From Saprospiraceae bacterium (GTDB taxonomy: Bacteria > Bacteroidota > Bacteroidia > Chitinophagales > Saprospiraceae), in contig JADJRO010000001.1 in NCBI GenBank assembly GCA_016712145.1, forward strand, positions 2,108,501-2,172,500: DNA of 64,000 nucleotides. Reading direction: 5' to 3'. The notes beneath the pieces are model-generated. The model was not told the DNA's origin and ran no database searches. It saw only the letters and a list, made by a program, of their open reading frames with translations. Position 1 is the first letter of the stretch. Every line of letters starts with the position of its first letter. Both the position numbers and the translations under genes were made by a program. Shown here piece after piece: positions 46,297 through 55,185 of this stretch.

Positions 46297-49200
46297 TTAA
46301 AAATTGGCTCTTAACTGGACCCTTCCTGTATGTAAAGCTTCATTTTCAGCTGCTTTCCTTCCATTATAGTTTAATTGCAATTGCAATAAGGAACTGATCT
46401 TATAATCAAATCCGATCTCCCAATTAAAATTATTACCATCCTTATAACTATCCAACATATTAAACTCCACCAATCCACCTTTTGTTCCTTCAAATTGAAT
46501 TGAAATATATTTTAATTCAGACCGTACCGTCAATTTATTATTAATAAACATCGCAAAGCCATTTTTAGCTTCAAATATTGAAGCTTTTTCCAGCCGATGA
46601 ATTTGCTCAACGGTTCGTTTAAATGTTGCACCAAAATTAAATCGAATATCCTTTCTAAATCGAAACGATAGCTCTGGCAAGATACTATTTGCGACGATCT
46701 TGTAATTTTGATCCACATAAAACTGGGTTACTCTTTCATCAGATTTAAAAAAATACTCCAACTTTAAATCCATCAGTCCAAAAAGACTCCATCGGCTTTT
46801 AAAATAGGGATTGTATAATTTTTTTTCATCCATTCCTGATGTTAATAAAATCCGTTGTCCATTATACAAATAACCAGCCTGCAATTCATAAATCGGATGC
46901 GCCCTATTATAATAAAGGTTCTGTTGAATGGATGCAGAATATGCAACCAGGTCTGGACGCTTTTTAATAAAATAAATTGGGTCAAGTCGATTTTGAATTT
47001 TTGAATCTGTATTAACTTTGGAACTAAACCGAATTCCTGATTCAAATGAAATACCTGCAATTAATTTTAAGAAACCTGTTGGTTTACTAAATAAATTTCT
47101 TGCATCCATGGTAAAAAAGTTATTCCAGGAAGCTTGATAAATCTGTATATACTCCGAATTGTAGAGTTGGAATCGTACAAATCGGGCGGTATCAATTTCA
47201 GGTGCATACACATATTCATAAATCTGTCGGATTCCATCTTTGTTAAAATCCATATAGATGAAATTACCTTCACCAGGCCGTTTTTCTTCAAAAACATATT
47301 CCTGCCTTGGCTCGACTCCACTTTGCAATTCATAATAATTTTTTAAACTAATTGCCTTTTTTAAAAATTGAATTTGATGATCCACATTACCAAGGAAATA
47401 TAATTTTCCTAAAGAATCATCCAAGGATTTGTTAAAATAATTTAAGTCTCGTCCACTCAATTTTAAATTTAAACGACCCAATCTTTTTAGTTCCCATTGG
47501 CTTTCTAAAAGGGCTTCTGTTGCACGACTTAGTTTAGAAAATTGATTGGTATCAACCACATAATCCAAACGATGTTTTGCAGAAAGACTTACTTTATAAT
47601 TAGTAGAAATCGTATTTTCTATCAACGCTTCATAAGAATCAAAAAAGAAACTGCTTGAAGACAAAGAATCATTCCGCAAATAAATTCGCTCATTTTTATC
47701 CCGGATTGCCTGTGCAGCTAATCTCCAATTCTTTAGAAATTTACGTTGAATCACTATTGAGGGTCTCTGAAAGTTACTTTTTTCAATTAAATCTTCACTC
47801 ACTAAATAATTATAATTCAATCGAATCATATAAGTACTATCTTGCCAAATACCGGAAATCTCATTTTTAGTGGCTTTAAATAAATTTGAACGAATCAATC
47901 GTTGCTGTTCTAAATTCAATTCTAAATGCGTCCCAATGTTTGCTGTAACTTTTAGCTTGGGCAAATGATCTGTAGTTCCTAGTTGCGATCCAATATTCCA
48001 ATCTCTTTCAAACTCAACTGTCCGGTATGAATTGATTGGATTAAAGTATTTATGATTAAACTCATAACTAATAAAACTTTTAAATTGGATGCTTGAATCA
48101 CGCAAACTCAACATTGGCAAACCGGAATACATTTTTAAGGCAAAGCCTGTATTGTCATTATCCTGTAAACTTGAAACTCTATTTTTATCAAGATCAGATA
48201 AGGCAATTTCGATTCCACTGCTTTGATTGGGTTTTCTTTGCCATTCTAAGCCAGCATTTACCATAAATTGTCTCTTGGGGGCAATTAAGGGTATAACCGG
48301 TTCATAATTCCCATTCAACTTTCCAGTAAGAGGATCCGGTGCACGCCATTCATACACGCGTCCATTTGCTGTACTTAGTTTTAAGATATAATGTCCTTGT
48401 CCATTTAACACTTCTGAAAAACCAACTTGCAAGGCACTGCTGTCTGCATTTGGATCATACAGTAAGTATTTAAAAGCTGTTGGAGATCCTTGAATAGTAA
48501 TAATCGTATCCCGTTCGCGATAATAAATTCGATTCAGATTAAAACCCGATCCTGCTTTGCGAATTCCGGAACGAACTGCTAATTTGACATTATCTCCACT
48601 TGCATTGAGCGCAACCCGATCTAATGAATCCAGGTCAGAATCAATTGCAGGTTGTTTACTATCTTGTTCATTGAAAACGTTAAAATACGATTTGAATTTT
48701 TTATTTTGAATCTGCGTTTGTATTACTTCAAGACTTCTGGTATAATTTTGGTCAAGATATTCAAATTCAATTATTACGCGGCTGTTTTCAGAAATGATTC
48801 GACGCGTTGAAAATCGTATCTCAGCTAAATTATAATCTACTGTATAATCTGCATCTTCTCCTCGCACCAATAGTTCACCATCCAACCATACTTTTTCACT
48901 GGATGCCAGCATGATAATAAATTGCTCATTATTAATTCCATACAAACGATACGGACCTTGATTTCCATTTTGTGATTTAAGGCTAAGCCTGTTCGATTTC
49001 CCTTTGGAAATAGCAAATGCAGATTTAGTCTGTAATTCCCAGGATTTTAATTGGTGTTTTGTTTCTAATACACCCCCCTATTTTTTTGTAATAATTCATA
49101 AAATAACCTGCAGGTCGATTTACTTCAAAATCCCCAGCAGTTAGATGTTGCATGTTTTTTGATAAACGGATAAACAATTTATCAAATTCCTGAATTTGCC

Positions 49201-49822
49201 TGGTATTTCCTTCAGGCTGAATGGGAATTTGATTATCAGAAATAGCTCCTAATATTGAAAATCCATCTCCAAGGTCTCCACTCATTTGTAAGTTCAAACT
49301 AGAATTTAACACCAATGATTGATTGTTGCCACTACTGATTCCTCTGGTAAAATTTCCAGAATAATCTATCCCTGGACTGGACCACCAATCAGAATTTGAT
49401 TTAACAACATATTCCGGATTTGCGTAATCAGGACGGAGCGGATTTTGCCGGATCGCTGTATCAAATAAAAAAAACAGTTTTTTTGGTATGATTGGAAATA
49501 CCCGGTAACAAATTTGAATTGTTTTTGTGGTATCCGGGTTTGAAATCAGTATTAAATTGCTGTCACTTTGAAAACTGAAACTAATTTGTTCTTCTAAGAC
49601 ACCAACTGTTTGAATTTGGATTGTGGAAGGAGCAATCAGAAAACTATCAATTAAGACGATTTGACCTGAAGATTGAACCAGCTTACATCGCAAAGATGAA
49701 TATTGTGAGAAGAGCAGAAGGTTTCCAAAGAAAAATAATACAATTACCAGGGACCCCTTTCGTAAAAAAGATGTACAATCAAAGTTAAACCTGATTCTTA
49801 CCGGATAAAGTGATCTTGACAA
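46297..49822 (-). pseudogene. Large outer-membrane/cell-surface protein, frameshifted at a G-run
   Basis: Two frames (49025-49822, 46297-48945) form one protein of about 1174 residues if one base is removed from the six-base run at 49073-49078. The joint then reads YYKKIGGVLETKHQLKSW and continues without a stop to NGNQGPYRLYGINNEQF. It starts with TTG at 49822 and a signal peptide (LVIVLFFFGNLLLFSQ). It has LAGSEKV-like phrases (LASSEKVWLDGELLVRGEDADY) also seen in SprA-like Bacteroidota surface proteins, and ends in Phe after barrel-like strands (VQLRANF). Probably a beta-barrel or surface protein; the family is uncertain. Coding quality is good on both sides of the break. Confidence 0.75.
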
Positions 49823-49839
49823 GAAGTTAAATTAGAATT

Positions 49840-50202
49840 TCAAAATTTCCATGCCAATCCAAATCCAAGCAAACATGCAAATAAACTGGCGACACTATAC
49901 AACGCACACGTGTAGAATTCAGATTGTTGAATTAACTGAAAATTTTCAGCAGTGAATGTTGAAAAAGTACTAAACCCACCGCAAAAACCAATCATAATTA
50001 AATATCGAACCCAATGCTGGGAGTCGTTTGCCTGAAAATATTTGAACGAAAATCCAAGTATAATTGAAGCAATTACATTAGATAAAAATGTGGAAACAGG
50101 AAACTTAGAATATTGAAAATAACTAATTGTTGAAATCCAAAATCGCAGTAAACTACCCGCTCCTCCTCCAAAGAATATTAATAACAAATTAGAGAGTGTC
50201 AT
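49840..50202 (-). CDS. crcB: Fluoride ion channel CrcB/Fluc
   Basis: 120 residues with four TM helices, the normal size. Family motifs: GGGAGSLLRFW near the N-terminus and GFCGGFSTFSTF with the pore phenylalanines. It exports toxic fluoride as a dual-topology dimer in the inner membrane. It overlaps the upstream GT4 gene by 14 bp, so it is translated from that message. I found no fluoride riboswitch in front of it, as expected for an internal gene. Confidence 0.95.
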   Translation of the reverse strand: MTLSNLLLIFFGGGAGSLLRFWISTISYFQYSKFPVSTFLSNVIASIILGFSFKYFQANDSQHWVRYLIMIGFCGGFSTFSTFTAENFQLIQQSEFYTCALYSVASLFACLLGFGLAWKF

Positions 50203-51253
50203 TGGTAAGTTGCGATTTGGATTTTTTCATATAAAGCAATACAGCGGTTAATACAAGGCCAAACGAAACAATAAATACCAATAACAATAAATTCCCAATT
50301 GCCTGAGCTTTCACTACAATTAACATAACCACTGCGTTCAATCCAATTAATACGCAGGTTGCTTGTAAATGATTCAGGCCGGCATCCACCATTAAATGAT
50401 GTATATGCTGCCTGTCAGGATGAAATGGAGATCTTCCGGAAAATAAACGAACAAAAAAAACCCGAAGCATGTCAAACAATGGTAAAAATAAAATACCAAT
50501 AGCAACAGCCGGAGCTGCAATGATTTGATACAATGGGTTGGGGGAACGATATGCTAATTCAATAAAACTTATCGTGAGAATCGCACAAATCAATCCTATT
50601 AATAAAGATCCGGTATCTCCCATGAAAATTTTTGCCGGTGTGAGATTAAATTTTAAAAACGCAATCAGTGATCCAACTAATGCAAAGGAAATAATACTTA
50701 ATACAACCTGATCCGCCATATAAAACCAAGAACCGTATGCTGTGGCAATCAAAATACCAAGACTTCCGCTTAAGGCATTGATCCCATCAATCAGGTTGAA
50801 TGCATTTACGATTACTAAAATGGTAAATAATGAAATCAAAACACTAATTATATAAGGCAATTCATCCACATAAAATATTCCGTAAAAACTGGTTATTCGT
50901 ATATTCGCTTTAAAGATTAAGATACACGAAGCAAAAACTAAACCCAACATTTTTTTATAAGGAGTAAGTGGAATGATATCATCTTTAGCACCCATTAAGA
51001 AAATAATAATAAACGCACAGAGAATGTATTGCAAATCGCCAAAAACATTAAAGGGAGTCCACAAAACAATAGAAAATAAAACTCCGGCAAAAATTCCAAT
51101 TCCACCTAAAGTGGGAATGCTGCGTTTATGGACTTTTCGTTCACTAGGCTCTTCCGTGAGCATTTTAAACTTCGCAATATTGATTATGGAAGGAATAATC
51201 AAATAGGTAAAAATAAATGCCGTTAAGAAACTGAGTACTAATCTGTAAAACAT
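50189..51253 (-). CDS. Undecaprenyl-phosphate sugar-1-phosphate transferase (WecA/TagO/MraY-like, GT4)
   Basis: 354 residues with about ten or eleven TM helices. Polyprenyl-phosphate N-acetylhexosamine transferase motifs: the DDxx motif KDDIIPLTPYKK, NLIDGINALSG (the N-x-x-D loop), FMGDTGSLLIG and the cytosolic HPDRQHIHHLM (the HIHH motif separates WecA/TagO from MraY). It starts lipid-linked polysaccharide synthesis by moving a HexNAc-1-phosphate from UDP-sugar to undecaprenyl phosphate. That lipid carrier derives from the product of UppS, whose gene starts divergently 97 bp away. Confidence 0.9.
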   Translation of the reverse strand: MFYRLVLSFLTAFIFTYLIIPSIINIAKFKMLTEEPSERKVHKRSIPTLGGIGIFAGVLFSIVLWTPFNVFGDLQYILCAFIIIFLMGAKDDIIPLTPYKKMLGLVFASCILIFKANIRITSFYGIFYVDELPYIISVLISLFTILVIVNAFNLIDGINALSGSLGILIATAYGSWFYMADQVVLSIISFALVGSLIAFLKFNLTPAKIFMGDTGSLLIGLICAILTISFIELAYRSPNPLYQIIAAPAVAIGILFLPLFDMLRVFFVRLFSGRSPFHPDRQHIHHLMVDAGLNHLQATCVLIGLNAVVMLIVVKAQAIGNLLLLVFIVSFGLVLTAVLLYMKKSKSQLTNDTL

Positions 51254-51333
51254 CTTTCAAGGAGCCCTTTAGAAACAGCAAAATAAACAAATTTTGAAAA
51301 ATTTTAATATATAAAATAAAAGATTCCTTTACA

Positions 51334-51341
51334 TAACTTTA
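51334..51341 (+). promoter_or_regulatory. -7 box for uppS
   Basis: TAACTTTA (one mismatch to TAnnTTTG), eight bases before the uppS ATG, again implying almost no leader. Confidence 0.5.
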
Positions 51342-51349
51342 CGTTTCGC

Positions 51350-52096
51350 ATGGAAGAGACCATTTTACCACACTTAAATAAGGACAATCTTCCCCAACAC
51401 ATTGCCATTATAATGGATGGGAATGGTCGATGGGCTAAGCAACGAGGGATGCCAAGGCTTTTTGGGCATCGCCATGGAGTCAAGACCGTACGTGAAATTG
51501 CAGAAGCATCTGCTGAATTGGGTATTAAATTTCTAACACTTTATGCATTTTCCACTGAAAACTGGAACCGACCTGAATTAGAAGTCAAAGGACTGATGAG
51601 TCTATTGGTGGAAACCTTGAAAATTGAATTAAATGCTCTAAAAAAGAATAAAATCCGACTTCGTGCAATCGGGGACCTGAGTCAACTCCCTGAAAAAACC
51701 CAACAAGCTTTGATGATGGGCATGGATGAAACCAACGATAACAACCGGATGGACCTCATTTTAGCCTTAAATTATAGCTCCAGATGGGAAATTCTCCATG
51801 CAATCAATCAAATTGCTCGGGATGCTGCATCGGGTATTTTGGACCTTCCTATAGGCGAAGCTGGTTTTAACCAGTATTTAAGTACCCATGGAATCCCAGA
51901 TCCGGAATTAATGATCCGTACCAGTGGAGAATATCGGATTTCAAATTTCTTGCTTTGGCAAGCAGCCTACACCGAATTGCATTTTACCCCTGTTTTTTGG
52001 CCAGATTTCACAAAACAGCATCTTTTTCAGGCTATTCAGGATTATCAGGGAAGACAAAGACGTTTTGGCAAAACAGAAGAACAACTTAAAATTTAG
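51350..52096 (+). CDS. uppS: Undecaprenyl diphosphate synthase (cis-prenyltransferase)
   Basis: 248 residues, normal length. Seen: HIAIIMDGNGRWAKQRG with the catalytic Asp, then GHRHGVKTVREI, TLYAFSTENWNRP, and the C-terminal RTSGEYRISNFLLWQAAYTEL and FWPDF. It adds isopentenyl units to farnesyl diphosphate to make the C55 carrier for peptidoglycan and polysaccharide synthesis. It lies 148 bp upstream of bamA, the common Bacteroidota order. Confidence 0.97.
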   Translation: MEETILPHLNKDNLPQHIAIIMDGNGRWAKQRGMPRLFGHRHGVKTVREIAEASAELGIKFLTLYAFSTENWNRPELEVKGLMSLLVETLKIELNALKKNKIRLRAIGDLSQLPEKTQQALMMGMDETNDNNRMDLILALNYSSRWEILHAINQIARDAASGILDLPIGEAGFNQYLSTHGIPDPELMIRTSGEYRISNFLLWQAAYTELHFTPVFWPDFTKQHLFQAIQDYQGRQRRFGKTEEQLKI

Positions 52097-52194
52097 ACCA
52101 AATTTTGGTTTAATATGCAACCTTTTTAAGAAAATCAGTCTTTAAATGCAAATCCTTGCATTGGTTTGTGAGGGCTAACTAAGGCTTATTTAAT

Positions 52195-52202
52195 TACCTT
52201 TG
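52195..52202 (+). promoter_or_regulatory. -7 box for bamA
   Basis: TACCTTTG, an exact consensus match, 42 nt before the bamA ATG. It suggests bamA has its own promoter besides read-through from uppS. Confidence 0.55.
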
Positions 52203-52244
52203 GGCCCACAATCCGGAAAGGGTTGCCAACGTTAATAAGTCTCT

Positions 52245-54791
52245 ATGTTTCCAAGGTTTTTATTACATATTATAGCTCCAACCTTACTTTTCATATGGTG
52301 TAGCTTCCAGGTTTCTGCTCAAGTCGAAGAATTTATTCCTTACGACAATAAGATTTATGAAATTTCAGCTATCACGGTCAGCGGAAACCAATTTAGTGAT
52401 GCAAATGCCATTATTGGAATTTCAGGATTGCGCATCGGGCAAAAAATTAATATCCCGGGCGCAGATATTCCAAATGCAATTAAAGCAATTTACAAACAAC
52501 GACTGTTTACTCAAGTCAATATTCAAATTGCTACTCAAGTTCAAAATGTAGTGAGCCTTCAGATAATTGTTGAAGAAAAACCTCGGTATTCTACACATTC
52601 ATTCAAAGGAGTTAAAAAATCTGCCCATGAAGATTTAAATGTGATCATTTCAAATCATCTTCCAAAGAATTCAGTTTATACCAATGAAATTAACGAAGCC
52701 CTGGTAACTAGTTTGCAGGCTTTTTATATTGAAAAAGGATATCTGGATGCTAAAGTAGTAATACATCAATTACCCGATGAGAAGAAACCAAATACAATTA
52801 AATTGCTTTTTGATTTTCATAAAAATAAGCGAGTAAAAATTGCTAAGATTAGTTTTTCAGGAAATAAATTGGTGAAATCCCGTAAACTGCGTAAACAAAT
52901 GAAAGAGACCAGAAGTTTCTGGCATATATTCAGTAAATCAAAATTTCAGGAAGATAAATATCAAACAGATAAGGAACACCTAATTACATATTATAACGGA
53001 CAAGGGTTTCGGAATGCAGATATTATTGGTGATTCAATCTGGCGCCAGTCAAATGGTAAATTACGCATTCATATAAATCTTAATGAAGGCAATCGATTTT
53101 ATTTTAGAACGATCAGTATCAAAGGGAATTCTTTATATCCTGAAAGTCACATAAAAAATGTTTTAGGGATTCAGAAAGGAGATGTCTATGATCAGGAGTT
53201 ATTACAAAAGCGACTCAGTTTTGCACAGGATGGCCGGGACGTAAGCAGTTTATATATGGATGAAGGGTATTTGTTTTTCAGAGCAGAACCTGTTGAAGTT
53301 GCTGTTGAAAATGATTCTGTAGACCTTGAAATTCGCATTACAGAAGGTCCGCCTGCAACGATAGATAAAGTAGTGGTTCGAGGCAATGAACGTACGCACG
53401 AGCAAGTGATCCGTCGTGAAATTAGAACACGGCCCGGACAAAAATTCAGTCGATCCGATATCATTCGTTCACAACGAGCGATTCTTGCTTTGGGTTTCTT
53501 TAATCCGGAAGCATTGGGAATAAATACCCCTGTAAATCCTAAACGTGGCACCGTCGATATTGAATATACTGTTGAAGAGAGACCTTCGGATCAATTAGAA
53601 TTATCTGCTGGCTATAGCGCCTATGGATTAATTGGAACGCTTGGGGTTGTTTTTAATAATTTTTCTACAAGAAACTTTTTCAAAAAATCAAGTTGGAGTC
53701 CACTTCCCCAAGGAGATGGACAAAAATTATCTTTGCGTGCTCAAACTAATGGTCGGTATTATCAGTCTTATAATTTTTCATTTACTGAACCCTGGCTGGG
53801 TGGAAAAAGACCTACCTCATTAACGATTGGAGGTATCTACAGCTTAATTGATAATTCAGCTTATGGGAGTACACCGGGAAGCTTAAGCATTGCGCGTTTG
53901 TCAGGTGCATTAGGAACTCAATTAAAATGGCCTGATGATAACTTTGGTACTTCCGGTGCCATTAACTTAGAACGTATCAGATTAAATCAATACGTAGGAT
54001 TTAATGTTGGAACACCCGCAATTGCAGTTGATAATGGGGATTTTTATAATATTTCATTTAAACAAACTTTGGTTCGCTCCACAGTTTCTGAACCCCTCTT
54101 TCCAAGATCTGGTTCTCGTATTTCAGTTTCTTTACAATTAACACCTCCTTATTCTCTATTCCGATCCAACTGGAATCCAGATAGCATCAGTGTCAATAAA
54201 AGATATCAGTGGGTAGAATATCATAAATGGCGTATGGATGGAGAATGGTATGTCAATTTGGCAAATAAATTAGTCCTGGCTTTTAATGCAAAAATCGGTA
54301 TCCTAGGATACTATGATAAAAAACTTAAAGCACCTCCATTCGAACGATTTGTACTGGGTGGCGATGGACTTAACAATCAATCTTTTACAGTAACCGGAAG
54401 AGATATCTTTTCATTAAGAGGCTACGAAGTTGAAGATGTCAAAGCAAAAACAGTCGATGAACGCAGAACCATTCGTACCGATGCTGAAGATGCTACCATC
54501 TTTAATAAATTTACAATGGAGTTAAGGTATCCTTTGTCCCTGAATCCAAGTGCCACAATTTTTGGTTCTATTTGGGCACAAGGTGGCAATTCCTGGAATT
54601 CGTTTAAAGAATACAATCCGCTCTCATTAAAACGATCAATAGGATTTGGCGTGCGTGTATTCCTTCCTATGTTCGGATTGTTGGGATTTGATTACGGAAT
54701 TGGTTTTGACAAACCCTGGTTGGATCCAAAATCTACATCCTTAAAGGATTATGCAAAATTTAGTCTGATTCTGGGCTTTGAGCCAGAATAG
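52245..54791 (+). CDS. bamA: Outer membrane protein assembly factor BamA
   Basis: 848 residues: signal peptide (FIWCSFQVSAQ), five POTRA domains at about 35-430 (for example ITVSGNQFSDANAI, ISIKGNSLYPESHI, VVVRGNERTHEQVIRREIRTRPG), and a C-terminal 16-strand Omp85 barrel. The barrel includes the RGF-like insertion region FERFVLGGDG...FSLRGYE and the usual YPLSLNPSATI strand. It inserts beta-barrel proteins, including the TonB-like barrel and probably the 46297-49822 product in this window. The ompH/skp chaperone genes that often follow bamA are not present here. Confidence 0.96.
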   Translation: MFPRFLLHIIAPTLLFIWCSFQVSAQVEEFIPYDNKIYEISAITVSGNQFSDANAIIGISGLRIGQKINIPGADIPNAIKAIYKQRLFTQVNIQIATQVQNVVSLQIIVEEKPRYSTHSFKGVKKSAHEDLNVIISNHLPKNSVYTNEINEALVTSLQAFYIEKGYLDAKVVIHQLPDEKKPNTIKLLFDFHKNKRVKIAKISFSGNKLVKSRKLRKQMKETRSFWHIFSKSKFQEDKYQTDKEHLITYYNGQGFRNADIIGDSIWRQSNGKLRIHINLNEGNRFYFRTISIKGNSLYPESHIKNVLGIQKGDVYDQELLQKRLSFAQDGRDVSSLYMDEGYLFFRAEPVEVAVENDSVDLEIRITEGPPATIDKVVVRGNERTHEQVIRREIRTRPGQKFSRSDIIRSQRAILALGFFNPEALGINTPVNPKRGTVDIEYTVEERPSDQLELSAGYSAYGLIGTLGVVFNNFSTRNFFKKSSWSPLPQGDGQKLSLRAQTNGRYYQSYNFSFTEPWLGGKRPTSLTIGGIYSLIDNSAYGSTPGSLSIARLSGALGTQLKWPDDNFGTSGAINLERIRLNQYVGFNVGTPAIAVDNGDFYNISFKQTLVRSTVSEPLFPRSGSRISVSLQLTPPYSLFRSNWNPDSISVNKRYQWVEYHKWRMDGEWYVNLANKLVLAFNAKIGILGYYDKKLKAPPFERFVLGGDGLNNQSFTVTGRDIFSLRGYEVEDVKAKTVDERRTIRTDAEDATIFNKFTMELRYPLSLNPSATIFGSIWAQGGNSWNSFKEYNPLSLKRSIGFGVRVFLPMFGLLGFDYGIGFDKPWLDPKSTSLKDYAKFSLILGFEPE

Positions 54792-54793
54792 AC

Positions 54794-54983
54794 TAATAGC
54801 CATTTATAATTCTCCGCAGTCCTGTTTTTAATAGGACTTCATTGAAATTAATAAGTAAACCCAATTTAAATTGACCTAATTTTAAATAGGTCATAAATGT
54901 AAAAAATGAATAAGAGCTAATTGTTCAATGCTTTTAATTTCAATTATTATTTCATTCTCCACCAAAAGATCAATTCTTGAACC
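54794..54983 (-). pseudogene. Remnant of a GxxExxY family gene
   Basis: The minus strand encodes the C-terminal third of a GxxExxY protein in two frames. GSRIDLLVENEIIIEIKS continues to IEQLALIHFLH, then a shift, then TYLKLGQFKLGLLIN and FNEVLLKTGLRRIINGY and a stop at 54794. Upstream the frame meets a TAG, and the N-terminal two thirds are missing, replaced by dispersed repeats. Only 2 bp separate its stop from the bamA stop. It is a decayed gene, not functional. It occupies most of the 394-bp gap 54792-55185. Confidence 0.8.
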
Positions 54984-55016
54984 GTGTTCCTACTCAGTGA
55001 TCTTGTCGTGAAATAT

Positions 55017-55049
55017 CTTGGTTGATAGTTGTTGGTTGATAGTTGATAG
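55017..55049. repeat. Dispersed GTTGATAGTTG-type repeat (inverted copy)
   Basis: Three copies of TTGATAGTTG-like units, the reverse complement of the CTATCAAC repeats at 1852-1890, 2186-2219 and 5183-5233. Confidence 0.7.
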
Positions 55050-55070
55050 AAAGAGCACATGCATTTCTTA

Positions 55071-55085
55071 GCGTCTCTGCGTGAA
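55071..55085. repeat. GCGTCTCTGCGTGAA, shared with 2141-2155
   Basis: An exact 15-bp inverted match to 2141-2155. It is followed by related phrases (AACGCAAAGTCCACAAAG, CCTCTGCGT) up to about 55170, the kind of sequence often seen around GxxExxY genes. Confidence 0.7.
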
Positions 55086-55185
55086 ATTTCTTTAACGCAA
55101 AGTCCACAAAGAAAATACACACGAAGAAATACAGAGTTAATTTCCTCTGCGTTTAAGTATTTGAATCCTTGTAAATAAAACTAAT

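Noticed and set aside
49840..50260. Fluoride riboswitch for crcB
   Set aside because: crcB starts inside the upstream gene and no fluoride-aptamer-like fold could be recognised.
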